Translations under genes and position numbers: made by a program
Origin: Anaerolineae bacterium
Lineage (GTDB): Bacteria; Chloroflexota; Anaerolineae; Anaerolineales; Villigracilaceae
Length of the DNA stretch: 64,000 bases
Direction: 5' to 3'
Assembly: GCA_022013685.1 (NCBI GenBank)
Contig: JAKLPV010000027.1
Span: 1 to 64,000, forward strand
Part shown: piece by piece, positions 16,002-25,039 of the stretch
How the letters are laid out: each line of letters opens with the position of its first letter
Position numbering within the stretch: position 1 is the first letter of the stretch
Notes under the pieces: model-generated
The model's input: the letters and a program-made list of their open reading frames with translations, nothing else
Databases searched by the model: none
Told to the model about the DNA's origin: nothing

Positions 16002-17321
16002 CTACTTTCCGAACTTGGCCTTGAGTATGCCTTCGAGGGTCGGCTGGCCGATCTCTTGCAGTTCGTAGCGCACGCGCTGGTAGGGCTTGTTGATTTTGAT
16101 GACGCGGGTCAGGTCAATCGGGGTGCCGATGATGACCATATCGACATCGGCCGCTTCGATCGTGGCTTCCAGATCGCGCATCTGGGCATCGCCGTAGCCC
16201 ATGGCAGGCAGGATCGGGCCGGTCTTGGGATATTTGACGTAAGTCGCGGCAATGGATTTGACCGCAAACGGGCGCGGGTCGACGATTTCAGCCGCGCCAA
16301 AGCGGCGGGCGGCGACATAACCGGCGCCGTAGGCCATTTCGCCGTGGGTCAGGGTCGGGCCGTCTTCGACGACGAGTACGCGCTTGCCCTGAATGGCTTC
16401 GGGGTGGTCGACGAAGAGCGGGGAAGCGCCTTCGATCACGATGGCGGTCGGGTTCATTTTGCGCAGGGATTCGCGGACGGCGATGACTTTGTCGGCATCG
16501 GCGGTATCAACCTTGTTGATCACGAAGATATCTGCCGCGCGGACATTGGTTTCTCCGGGGTGATAGGTGGCTTCGTGGCCGGGGCGGTGCGGGTCAGCCA
16601 CGACGATCTGCAGGTCTGAGACGTAGAAGGGGAAGTCGTTGTTGCCGCCGTCCCACAGGATAATGTCGACTTCTTTTTCGGCAGCGCGCAGGATTTTCTC
16701 GTAATCGACACCGGCGTAGACGATCACGCCGTTATCGATGTGGGGTTCGTACTCTTCGCGTTCTTCAATGGTGCATTCGTGCTTGTCGAGGTCGGCGTAG
16801 GTGGCAAAGCGCTGAACTTCCTGCTTGACCAGGTCGCCGTAGGGCATCGGGTGGCGGATGGCGGCCACTTTGTAGCCCATGTCGCGCAAAATCAGCGAGA
16901 CGCGGCGGGTGGTCTGGCTCTTGCCAGACCCGGTGCGCACGGCGCAGACCGAGACGACCGGCTTGGTCGATTTGACCTGGGTGCGGGCGCTGCCCATCAG
17001 GATGAAATCGGCGCCCAGGGCGTTGACCGTCGAGGCCTTGTGCATGACGTATTCATGCGGTACGTCTGAGTAGGCAAAGACCACCTGCTGAACGCTGTGT
17101 TTTTCGATCAGTTCGGCCAGTTCTTCTTCGGGGTGGATCGGGATGCCGGCCGGGTACAGATCGCCAGCCAGGGCGGCGGGGTAGCGGCGGTCGTCAATGT
17201 CGGGGATTTGGGTTGCAGTAAAAGCGACGACTTCATAATCCTTGTTCCCGCGGAAGAAGGTGTTGAAATTGTGGAAGTCGCGGCCGGCGGCTCCCATGAT
17301 CAGGGTTTTGATGGGGGACAT
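16002..17321 (-). CDS. Cyclic 2,3-diphosphoglycerate synthetase-like GTPase (COG2403)
   Basis: The 439-residue protein starts with a Rossmann-like part (KTLIMGAAGRDFHNFNTFFRGN) and then a P-loop domain with CAVRTGSGKSQTTRRV (about 127-142), IILWDGGNNDFPF and FVINKVDTAD, an NKxD-type guanine motif. This is the COG2403 family, related to archaeal cyclic 2,3-diphosphoglycerate synthetase. Its role in bacteria is not settled; it often lies near amino-acid or carbamate metabolism genes, none of which are adjacent here. The ATG at 17321 has AAGGAG upstream; a longer start would add 19 unlikely residues. Confidence 0.85.
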   Translation of the reverse strand: MSPIKTLIMGAAGRDFHNFNTFFRGNKDYEVVAFTATQIPDIDDRRYPAALAGDLYPAGIPIHPEEELAELIEKHSVQQVVFAYSDVPHEYVMHKASTVNALGADFILMGSARTQVKSTKPVVSVCAVRTGSGKSQTTRRVSLILRDMGYKVAAIRHPMPYGDLVKQEVQRFATYADLDKHECTIEEREEYEPHIDNGVIVYAGVDYEKILRAAEKEVDIILWDGGNNDFPFYVSDLQIVVADPHRPGHEATYHPGETNVRAADIFVINKVDTADADKVIAVRESLRKMNPTAIVIEGASPLFVDHPEAIQGKRVLVVEDGPTLTHGEMAYGAGYVAARRFGAAEIVDPRPFAVKSIAATYVKYPKTGPILPAMGYGDAQMRDLEATIEAADVDMVIIGTPIDLTRVIKINKPYQRVRYELQEIGQPTLEGILKAKFGK

Positions 17322-17692
17322 GCAGTTTCTCCTTAACAGAAAAGATGAATTTTCAGCGGCAGGTTTGTAGAAATACAAGTTGGCGATGATTTAAAAGTCT
17401 TCAGACTTTTGAATCAGTCCAAAATCGGGAGATTTTGGACTCCGGGAAAATATCTCCTGCGCTTCACGGGAGATTTCGAGAGCCTGTATCCTGTCACAAA
17501 CGTCACTGATTTTTCGTCCCTGGCCTCGCCAAGTACGTCACATCACTTCTGGGGCTGTGATGCCCATAAGCGCCATAAATTAGGCTGAACTGCACTGTGA
17601 ATTATAGCATTTCGGGAAAAAATCGGCGTCACGTTTTTCGGGTAACATTTTTCCCTGAATCATTCAGCCAGGCCGGAATTCGGGCTTGATCT
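17322..17692. other. 371-bp non-coding region with stacked stem-loops
   Basis: No ORF is supported here. It holds AAAAGTC-TTCA-GACTTTT (17393-17410), GTCCAAAATC-GGGA-GATTTTGGAC (17417-17440), then a looser ATCTCC ... GGGAGAT pair. The second hairpin is a reverse-orientation relative of the repeat at 11366-11387. Bases 17480-17690 show nothing else convincing. Confidence 0.7.
17417..17440. repeat. Third copy of the tetraloop hairpin repeat
   Basis: GTCCAAAATC and GATTTTGGAC form perfect 10-bp arms with a GGGA loop. Read on the minus strand it is GGAGTCCAAAATCTCCCGAT and onward, matching the hairpin at 11362-11387 with two compensated stem changes (A/T for G/C), so pairing is conserved. Confidence 0.7.
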
Positions 17693-18097
17693 TTAACGCA
17701 CCAACAGGTAGGTAACTGTCAGGCGATACGGGCCGGGCGGTAAATTTTTCGGCTCGCACAGCAGGCGGAGTTGTTCGCCGATTACTGGTTGGATGGTATA
17801 CCCGTTGATATACGAGGTCACGTCAGTGCCAAAGCTGTCTTTTTCGTAATCAAACTCGCCGCCGCTGAATTTGTGCATAAATCGCAGGTTGAGTTGTGCA
17901 GTGGCGGTATCGATCGGGGTGGTTTCGTAGTTGTCCACAAAAACATGCACCCAGACACAGATCTCCTTCCAGCCTTTAACCGGGATGGTCTGATCGAAAA
18001 GCACCTGGTAGCCGGGTCCAAAAGGCTCGCTGGCTGAAGCCAGGGGCTGGTTTGCGAGCAGTTCGACATATTTTGTTTTTGGGCAGAAAAAACACAT
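17693..18097 (-). CDS. Hypothetical beta-rich protein
   Basis: This 134-residue protein is not recognised. It starts MCFFCPKTKYVELL with a CxxC pair, has no membrane segment, and alternates short beta-like stretches (ICVWVHVFVDNYE, AQLNLRFMHKFSG, YRLTVTYLLVR), so it may form a beta sandwich. A GAGCAAACC stretch lies before the ATG at 18097. It is isolated between a long non-coding region and the divergent MaoC gene. Confidence 0.6.
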   Translation of the reverse strand: MCFFCPKTKYVELLANQPLASASEPFGPGYQVLFDQTIPVKGWKEICVWVHVFVDNYETTPIDTATAQLNLRFMHKFSGGEFDYEKDSFGTDVTSYINGYTIQPVIGEQLRLLCEPKNLPPGPYRLTVTYLLVR

Positions 18098-18258
18098 GGT
18101 TTGCTCCTTTCATTGGGCGAATCAAAACACCATCAATATTATCCAACAATTTTTCATCAAAAACAACCTGCGCCGGACCGCTTGGTGGTAATTCAGCCCA
18201 AGAACGGAACTTTGCCCCCCTCCTAAGCGTTTATAATAAATAAACGAGGAGAGAAACA

Positions 18259-18711
18259 ATGAGCGCCTTATTCTTTGAAGATTTCCAACTTGGTCTGAAA
18301 GTCACCTCCGCCGGACGGACGATCACCGAGCACGAGGTCTCCGCCTTCGCCGGACTTTCGGGCGATTTCAATCAGATCCACACCGACGCCGAATTTGCCA
18401 AAGCCACTCCTTTTGGTCGGCGGATTGCGCATGGCCTGCTTGGGCTTTCGATTGCATCCGGCCTGGCTGTCCAGACCGGTATCCTTGGCGCAAATGTGAT
18501 CGCCTTTCGCGAGGTCGGCGAGTGGAAATTTGTCAAACCCATCTTTATCGGCGATACCATTCACGTCGAAATGGAAGTCGCCGAAACCAAAGCTTTTCCA
18601 CGCCTGGGAGGCGGGCTTGTCACGATCCTGGCGCATGTCAACAATCAGGCCGGAGAGACAACCATGAAAGGCTCCTGGACGGTGCTTATCAAGTTTAAGC
18701 AGGCTTTATAA
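18259..18711 (+). CDS. MaoC-like dehydratase (hot-dog fold)
   Basis: The 150-residue protein carries the R-hydratase motif FAGLSGDFNQIHTDAEFAKATPFG, with Asp 36 and His 41 as the likely catalytic pair, and the RIAHGLLGLS follow-on. It would hydrate or dehydrate enoyl-CoA substrates in fatty acid or related metabolism. A GAGGAGAG ribosome site precedes the ATG. It lies 15 bp before the PBP1A gene on the same strand. Confidence 0.9.
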   Translation: MSALFFEDFQLGLKVTSAGRTITEHEVSAFAGLSGDFNQIHTDAEFAKATPFGRRIAHGLLGLSIASGLAVQTGILGANVIAFREVGEWKFVKPIFIGDTIHVEMEVAETKAFPRLGGGLVTILAHVNNQAGETTMKGSWTVLIKFKQAL

Positions 18712-18726
18712 CCAGACTGGAACGCC

Positions 18727-21700
18727 ATGACTGACCCTGAAGAGAAATCACCCCCCGAGTTTGACCCCAATCGCTTCGCGGCCACCCGCCGCCTGACTCC
18801 TGAAGAATCGGGTAGTATCCGCTCGAATGAATCAGGCACTATTTTCCCGAATGGGGTACGCTCCGATCGCACCTCCCCACCGCCGCTCTATCCGGAACCC
18901 GGAAACATGCCGCTGCCGGAACGTGTCAGCGAAGTTGACTTGAACGCTACCCGTGTCACCCCTTCTGCCTGGCAGCCGACCGTGCAACAGCGTCCGCCCG
19001 GCCAAATTCCGCCGCCCCCGCCTCCTGCCGAGGCCGAAAAAGAGCCTTTTGATTTCCGGCGCGGGTTGGGATGCCTGACACGCTTGCTGGTCATTTCGCT
19101 ATTTGTAACGGTTCTTCTGACCCTGATCGTTGCCATCGGCGGGATGCTGGCTTACGCTTCGATCGCCGCTTCCCTGCCCTCCGTGGATGACTTGCGCGAA
19201 CGCGCTTCGCAGTTTGAAACCACCCGCATTCTTGATCGAAACGGTGTCCCGCTCTACGAACTGCTTGACCCCAATGCCGGACGCCGCACTTACATTCCTC
19301 TTGAGCAAATTTCGCCTTACGTTCTTGCTGCCACGATTGCCACCGAAGACAAGGAATTTTACAACCACCCCGGCTTCGACCTTGTCGCGATTGCCCGCGC
19401 CCTGTGGCAAAACCTGACTTCCGGCGAGATCGAGTCGGGTGCTTCGACCATTCCGCAGCAGTTGGCGCGTGCTTTGCTGCTCAGCCCCGAGGAGCGCTTT
19501 GACCAATCCTACAATCGCAAGATCAGAGAAGTTATCCTGGCAGCTGAAATCAACCGCCAGTATTCGAAAAATGAAATCCTTGAACTCTATCTGAACGAAA
19601 ACAATTACGGTAACCTGGCCTATGGCATTGAAGCCGCATCTGAAACTTATTTCAGCACGACTGCCGATAAGTTAACCCTGGCGCAAGCCTCCTTTTTGGT
19701 TGGCCTGCCTCAATCCCCCTCAATTTATGACATCCATACCAACCGTGAAGCCACCTTGGGGCGCCATAAGGATGTGCTTGTCCTGATGTATACACTCAGC
19801 CAGGAAACCGGCTGCATCACTGTCAGCAACAGCCCGCTGCCGATTTGCGTTGGCGTACAGGAAGCCCTGTCTGCTGCCCAGGAGATCGAAGATTACAACT
19901 TCCCGCGGCCTGATGTGACCATGCGTCACCCGCACTGGGTTCAGTTCGTGCGCGAACAGTTGGAAGCCCAGTTCGGTTCGCAGACCATCTACCGTTCCGG
20001 ATTTACAGTTTATACCAGCCTGGATGTACAGTTGCAGGATACCGCCCAGCGCATCGTCAGCGAGCAGGTTGCGACCCTGGTCGACAAAAATGCCACCAAC
20101 GGTGCTCTGGTCGCCATTCGTCCCGAAACGGGTGAAATCCTGGCGATGGTCGGCTCGGCGGATTTCTACAATGCCAATATCGACGGCCAGGTCAACATGG
20201 CCACCAGCCCCACCCGCCAGCCCGGTTCATCCATCAAGCCGTTCACTTACCTGGCTGCCTTTGAAAAGGGTTGGACACCATCGACGCTGATCTGGGATGT
20301 GCCCTCTTACTTTACCCCTTCTGGCTTGCCTGATGATCCCGCTGAGCTTTACGTGCCCGTCAACTATGACCGAAAATTTCACGGGCCGGTGACGGTGCGC
20401 GCCGCCCTGGCGAATTCCTACAATGTTCCAGCGGTTAAAACCCTGGCTTTTGTCGGCGTGTATGACGATCCGACCACCGATTATGCCGACGGGCTGGTCG
20501 GTATGGCCCAGCGCTTGGGCATCACCAGCCTGACCCGTACTGATTATGGCCTGGCACTGACCCTAGGCGGCGGCGAGGTCTCGGTCCTGGATATGACCAG
20601 CGCCTTTGCCGTGATTGCCAACAACGGCAAGCGCATTCCGCCGGTTGCCATCCTGAAAATCACCGATTTCCAGGGTAATGTGGTTTATGAGTACCAGCCG
20701 CCCGCCGGACAGCAGGCCATCCGCGCGGAACACGCTTATTTGATGGCCTCCATCCTTTCGGATAACGAAGCCCGCGCTCCAATGTTCGGGCGCAATTCGA
20801 TGCTTAACCTGCCCTTTCCTGCGGCAGCCAAAACCGGCACCACCAACGATTTCCGCGACAACTGGACAATGGGCTTTACTCCCGACCTGGCGGTGGGTGT
20901 TTGGGTTGGCAATGCCGATTACACCCCGATGCAAAATACGACCGGCCTGAGTGGGGCCGCACCGATTTGGGCGGAATTTATGCAGGCTGTTATTCCACAG
21001 ATTACGGGCGGCAATCCACGCCCGTTTACGCGCCCACCCGGCATCATGGATCGGGTTGTTTGCGCCATATCTGGGGCTGAACCATCCAAGTATTGCTCAC
21101 AGCAGCAGGCTGAAATATTTGCCGTTGACCAGCCGCCCCTGCCGGCCAATGAAGACCTGTGGAAAGAAGAAATTATCGATACCTGGAGCGGCCTGCGCGC
21201 CAGCCCGGCCTGTGGAGACCAATTTGTCAAAGAACAGTTGACCTTGAATGTCTCTGAGATGTTTGCCCGCCGCTGGCTGCGCCGTGAAGCCGATGGCCAG
21301 AATTGGGCCGAGGCCAACGGGTTTAAATCACCCATCTTTTTTGCGCCTGACGGCGAGTGCAAAGGCGATACCCCGCGCCCGACCCTGGAGTTTCTTGGCC
21401 TGCGCGATGGCGATGTGATCAAAGAAGAAGATCTGGAACTCAAAATCGTTGCTTCTGGCGATGGTTTTACCCTCGTGCGCATCGAATTTGGTTACGGGAA
21501 CGATCCACAGGAGTGGGAAGTGCTTTTCGATGGACGCAATGAAATCCGCGATGCAGGTGTTGTCTACAAGTGGAAAGTCGATGACCTGAAGAATGATCGA
21601 GTCACCCTGCGCCTGCGCATGGAAAACAACAACGACGGTTACGCCGAGCGCGTGATAAGCATCCGCATCGATCTCCCTGAACCGACTTCGACTCCTACCC

Positions 21701-21831
21701 TGGAGCCAACCTTTACCTCGACCTTTACGCCAACGCCGGCCCCGCCCACGGAAACGCTTGTCCCGCCGCCGACCGCGACGCCTGTCCCACCCACTGAAAC
21801 GCCCGTGCCAAGCCCGACTGTCGCTCCCTAA
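18727..21831 (+). CDS. Class A penicillin-binding protein (PBP1A type)
   Basis: This 1034-residue enzyme polymerises and crosslinks peptidoglycan. A Pro-rich cytoplasmic tail (1-115) is followed by one membrane helix (about 118-145). The GT51 glycosyltransferase domain shows ATIATEDKEFYNHPGFD and STIPQQLARALLL with the catalytic Glu. The transpeptidase domain has the SxxK motif in PGSSIKPFTYLAAF, an SYN in LANSYNVPAVK and the KTGTT motif. After it comes a beta domain (about 900-980) and a final Pro/Thr-rich tail of roughly 50 residues. Presence of this enzyme implies a peptidoglycan wall. Confidence 0.95.
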   Translation: MTDPEEKSPPEFDPNRFAATRRLTPEESGSIRSNESGTIFPNGVRSDRTSPPPLYPEPGNMPLPERVSEVDLNATRVTPSAWQPTVQQRPPGQIPPPPPPAEAEKEPFDFRRGLGCLTRLLVISLFVTVLLTLIVAIGGMLAYASIAASLPSVDDLRERASQFETTRILDRNGVPLYELLDPNAGRRTYIPLEQISPYVLAATIATEDKEFYNHPGFDLVAIARALWQNLTSGEIESGASTIPQQLARALLLSPEERFDQSYNRKIREVILAAEINRQYSKNEILELYLNENNYGNLAYGIEAASETYFSTTADKLTLAQASFLVGLPQSPSIYDIHTNREATLGRHKDVLVLMYTLSQETGCITVSNSPLPICVGVQEALSAAQEIEDYNFPRPDVTMRHPHWVQFVREQLEAQFGSQTIYRSGFTVYTSLDVQLQDTAQRIVSEQVATLVDKNATNGALVAIRPETGEILAMVGSADFYNANIDGQVNMATSPTRQPGSSIKPFTYLAAFEKGWTPSTLIWDVPSYFTPSGLPDDPAELYVPVNYDRKFHGPVTVRAALANSYNVPAVKTLAFVGVYDDPTTDYADGLVGMAQRLGITSLTRTDYGLALTLGGGEVSVLDMTSAFAVIANNGKRIPPVAILKITDFQGNVVYEYQPPAGQQAIRAEHAYLMASILSDNEARAPMFGRNSMLNLPFPAAAKTGTTNDFRDNWTMGFTPDLAVGVWVGNADYTPMQNTTGLSGAAPIWAEFMQAVIPQITGGNPRPFTRPPGIMDRVVCAISGAEPSKYCSQQQAEIFAVDQPPLPANEDLWKEEIIDTWSGLRASPACGDQFVKEQLTLNVSEMFARRWLRREADGQNWAEANGFKSPIFFAPDGECKGDTPRPTLEFLGLRDGDVIKEEDLELKIVASGDGFTLVRIEFGYGNDPQEWEVLFDGRNEIRDAGVVYKWKVDDLKNDRVTLRLRMENNNDGYAERVISIRIDLPEPTSTPTLEPTFTSTFTPTPAPPTETLVPPPTATPVPPTETPVPSPTVAP

Positions 21832-21842
21832 GAGAGATTGCC

Positions 21843-22691
21843 ATGTCTGAATCAATGATTCTTGCCACAACTCTTGAAGAACTTCGCCAGGCGCGCGCTT
21901 TGCTGGAGAATCCGCTTGGACTGGTCCCGACGATGGGCTACCTGCACCGGGGTCATCTTTCCCTGGTCGAGCGCGCCCGCGCCGAGTGTGCCAGCGTGGG
22001 AGTCAGCATTTTCGTCAACCCAACCCAGTTTGGGCCAAAGGAAGATCTGACGAACTATCCGCGTAACTTGGAAGGGGATTTGAAACTGCTTGAAGCCGCC
22101 GGGGTGGACCTGGTCTGGATGCCGACCCCGGAAATTGTCTACCCACCCGGATTTCAAACCTGGGTGGCGGTCGAAGGGCTGACCTCGCCGCTGGAAGGGG
22201 CCATGCGCCCCGGTCATTTCCGCGGGGTGACAACGGTGGTTGCCAAACTGTTCAATGCCTTCCAGCCCCAGAAAGCCTATTTTGGGCAAAAGGACGCCCA
22301 GCAGGCAGCCGTCATACGACGGATGACCCGCGACCTTGATTTCCCGGTCGATATCACCATCTGCCCGACCCTGCGCGAGGCCGACGGGCTGGCCATGTCG
22401 AGCCGCAACACTTATCTTAACCCGCAAGAGCGCCAGGCCGCGACGGTTTTGTTCCGCGCCCTGAGCGCCGCCAAAGCTGCCTATGATTCTGGCGAGCGGG
22501 ATGCCGAGAGCCTGCGTGTTTTGATGCGCGAGACAATTGAATCTGAGCCGTTTGCAAAAATGCAGTACGTCTCCTGCGCCGATTACGACACGCTCGAAGA
22601 ACTGCAAACCGTCGGAGACAAGGCCCTGCTCTCAATGGCAGTTACTCTTGGCAAAACGCGCCTGATTGATAATTTTGTGATTGGAGATTGA
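21843..22691 (+). CDS. panC: Pantoate-beta-alanine ligase
   Basis: The 282-residue enzyme joins pantoate and beta-alanine with ATP to make pantothenate for coenzyme A. It has the HIGH-like VPTMGYLHRGHLSLVERA, the NPTQFGPKEDLTNYPR segment and YFGQKDAQQAAVIRRM, all PanC hallmarks; the AMSSRN motif stands for the KMSKS loop. It starts 11 bp after the PBP1A gene and ends before a strong hairpin. No panB or panD is nearby. Confidence 0.96.
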   Translation: MSESMILATTLEELRQARALLENPLGLVPTMGYLHRGHLSLVERARAECASVGVSIFVNPTQFGPKEDLTNYPRNLEGDLKLLEAAGVDLVWMPTPEIVYPPGFQTWVAVEGLTSPLEGAMRPGHFRGVTTVVAKLFNAFQPQKAYFGQKDAQQAAVIRRMTRDLDFPVDITICPTLREADGLAMSSRNTYLNPQERQAATVLFRALSAAKAAYDSGERDAESLRVLMRETIESEPFAKMQYVSCADYDTLEELQTVGDKALLSMAVTLGKTRLIDNFVIGD

Positions 22692-22740
22692 GCTTTAGGC
22701 CCTTCTGTGGGCCCCACAACAAGATGTTGTCTTCTGAAAA

Positions 22741-22787
22741 CAAACCCGCCCTGCCTCAAGGGATTATCCCAAGGCAGGGCGGGTTTG
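22741..22787. terminator. Terminator between panC and araA
   Basis: The arms CAAACCCGCCCTGCCT (22741-22756) and AGGCAGGGCGGGTTTG (22772-22787) pair perfectly, with an inner GGGA/TCCC extension. GTTTTAG follows on the plus strand and TTGTTTTC on the minus strand, so it probably serves both convergent transcripts. Confidence 0.88.
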
Positions 22788-22814
22788 TTTTAGGTTTGCG
22801 CCTATAGGCTGTGC

Positions 22815-24320
22815 CTACAAGCCTTTTGAAAGGTGATAATACAGATCGTTCCAGCGCAGTTTGTCTTTGAAGCCGTTGACGCTGGTGTTCTCGTCGATCA
22901 CCAGGAACTCGATCCCGGCCATCGCGGTAAAATCCTTCAGGTGCTCGGATGTTACAGCGTAGCTGAAGCTGGTGTGGTGCGCGCCGCCGGCGTAGATCCA
23001 GGCCGCGGCAGCGGTCTTCAGGTTCGGACGGGGCAGCCACAGGGCGCGCGCCACCGGCAGTTTGGGCAGCGGCTCGTCGGTCGGGACGACATCCACAACG
23101 TTCGCCACCAGCCTGAAGCGCTGACCCATATCCATGATCGATGCGCCGATGGCCGGGCCGGTGTTGGCATCGAAGATCAACCGCACCGGGTCAGACTTTC
23201 CGCCGATCGAGAGCGGCAGGATTTCGAGCTTGGGCTTGTTGGATGCGATCGATTCGCAGACCTCAAGCATGTGCGCGCCGAGCACTTTGTCGCCGCTGGC
23301 GCTGAAGTGATAAGTGTAATCTTCCATGAACGAGACGCCGCCCGCGAGCCCGGAAGCCATGACCTTCATCGCGCGGACGAGGGCCGAGGTCTTCCAGTCG
23401 CCTTCCGCACCGAAGCCATAGCCATCGCGCATCAGGCGCTGGACGGCCAGGCCGGGCAGTTGGGCCAGCCCGTGCAAATCTTCAAAGGTGGTCGTAAATG
23501 CCTTGAAATTACCCGCTTCGAGGAAGTTGCGCATCCCGACTTCGATGCGCGCGCCTTCGCGCAGGGAGGTGTTGCGCTCGCCGCCAGGGCGCAGGGCTGG
23601 AGCAACATCATACTCATCGAGATAGGCCTGCATCATCTTGTCGATGTCGGCGTCACTGGCATCGTTGACCGTCTTGACCAGGTCGCCGACCCCGTAGCCA
23701 TAGACATCGTAACCAAGCTGGATCTGCGCCGCGACCTTGTCGCCTTCGGTGACGGCCACATCGCGCATGTTATCGCCAAAACGGGCGAGTTTGGCGCCCT
23801 GCCAGTCGGCCCAGGCGGCGGCGGCCCGCGCCCAAACGCCCAGTTCGCGCTGGACTTCATCATCCTGCCAGTGGCCGACGACAACCTTGCGCTCCAGGCG
23901 CAGGCGGCTGCCGATGAAGCCAAACTCGCGGTCACCGTGGGCGGCCTGGTTCAGGTTCATGAAATTCATGTCGATCTCAGACCAGGGAATCTCGCGATTG
24001 TACTGAGTGTGCAGGTGGGCAAAAGGTTTCTTGAGTTGGGTCAGCCCGCTGATCCACATTTTTGCGGGCGAAAAGGTATGCATCCAGGTTACGAGGCCGA
24101 TACAGCTCTTGGACGAATTGGCTTCCAGGCACAGCTCACGGATGGCTTCCGGCGTGGTAAGAACGGGCTTGAACACAACACTGACCGGCATGTGCGCCGA
24201 AGCGCCGAGCGCCGCGGCGATCTCGCGCGAGTGCGAGGCAACCGTTTCGAGGGTTTTCGGGCCATACAGGTGCTGGCTGCCGGTCACAAACCAGATTTCG
24301 TACTGTTTTAAGTCAATCAT
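22815..24320 (-). CDS. araA: L-arabinose isomerase
   Basis: The 501-residue enzyme has the family's normal length and begins [20 protein letters not shown], the standard AraA N-terminus. [32 protein letters not shown] and the metal-binding Glu/His region ([32 protein letters not shown]) are present. It converts L-arabinose to L-ribulose. It is the last gene of a minus-strand catabolic operon running from 29355, with araD 14 bp upstream. Confidence 0.97.
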   Translation of the reverse strand: MIDLKQYEIWFVTGSQHLYGPKTLETVASHSREIAAALGASAHMPVSVVFKPVLTTPEAIRELCLEANSSKSCIGLVTWMHTFSPAKMWISGLTQLKKPFAHLHTQYNREIPWSEIDMNFMNLNQAAHGDREFGFIGSRLRLERKVVVGHWQDDEVQRELGVWARAAAAWADWQGAKLARFGDNMRDVAVTEGDKVAAQIQLGYDVYGYGVGDLVKTVNDASDADIDKMMQAYLDEYDVAPALRPGGERNTSLREGARIEVGMRNFLEAGNFKAFTTTFEDLHGLAQLPGLAVQRLMRDGYGFGAEGDWKTSALVRAMKVMASGLAGGVSFMEDYTYHFSASGDKVLGAHMLEVCESIASNKPKLEILPLSIGGKSDPVRLIFDANTGPAIGASIMDMGQRFRLVANVVDVVPTDEPLPKLPVARALWLPRPNLKTAAAAWIYAGGAHHTSFSYAVTSEHLKDFTAMAGIEFLVIDENTSVNGFKDKLRWNDLYYHLSKGL

Positions 24321-24334
24321 AATTATGTCTCCTT

Positions 24335-25036
24335 TTACGAATTTTTTGTTTGCCCATAATAGGCATTTGCGCCGTGTTTTCTGAGATAGTGCTTATCCAA
24401 CAATTCCGGCTGCATGGGCGGGATGCCCGGCTCGAGCAGCATGGTGTGCAAGTTCATGAACGCGACTTCCTCCAACACCACGGCATTGTGGACGGCATCC
24501 ATGGGATCAGCGCCCCATGCAAATGGGCCATGACTGTAAACAAGAACAGCGGGGATGGCATCGGGATCCTTGCCCTGGAAGGTTTCCTTGATTACCAAAC
24601 CGGTTTCCTTTTCATATTCGCCCTCGATCTCGCTTTTACTCATCTTGCGGGTGCAGGGAATTTCGCCATAGAAATAATCAGCATGCGTTGTGCCAAGTGC
24701 CATGACGCCGCGGCCGGCCTGCGCAAAACTTGTCGCCCAACGGCTGTGGGTGTGGACGACGCCGCCAACATTCGGAAAGGCTTTATACAGTTCAAGATGC
24801 GTCGGCGTATCGGAAGAAGGTTTTAAATTTCCATCGACAACCTTTCCCGTTTCCACTTCCACAACCACCATGTCCTCGACCTGCATCTCGTCATAGGAAA
24901 CACCTGATGGTTTGATCACCACCAGCCCCCGCTCGCGGTCGATGCCCGAGACATTACCCCAAGTAAAGGTGACCAAGCCGTGCTTGGGAAGCAGCAAATT
25001 GGCCCGAAATACCTGTTCTTTTAGTGGTTCCAACAT
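24335..25036 (-). CDS. araD: L-ribulose-5-phosphate 4-epimerase
   Basis: This 233-residue class II aldolase-like enzyme has [13 protein letters not shown] near the start, [10 protein letters not shown], the zinc pair in [16 protein letters not shown], and SHGPFAWG. It turns L-ribulose 5-phosphate into D-xylulose 5-phosphate for the pentose phosphate pathway. It lies 3 bp after the kinase gene and 14 bp before araA, so the three classic steps of arabinose use are encoded together. Confidence 0.96.
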   Translation of the reverse strand: MLEPLKEQVFRANLLLPKHGLVTFTWGNVSGIDRERGLVVIKPSGVSYDEMQVEDMVVVEVETGKVVDGNLKPSSDTPTHLELYKAFPNVGGVVHTHSRWATSFAQAGRGVMALGTTHADYFYGEIPCTRKMSKSEIEGEYEKETGLVIKETFQGKDPDAIPAVLVYSHGPFAWGADPMDAVHNAVVLEEVAFMNLHTMLLEPGIPPMQPELLDKHYLRKHGANAYYGQTKNS

Positions 25037-25039
25037 CTC

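Noticed and set aside
22833-24311. A 492-codon open frame antisense to araA
   Set aside because: It is a by-product of GC-rich codon use. The encoded sequence shows no domain, and araA on the other strand is strongly conserved. Similar antisense frames over hutU, the helicase and the EamA gene were dismissed for the same reason.
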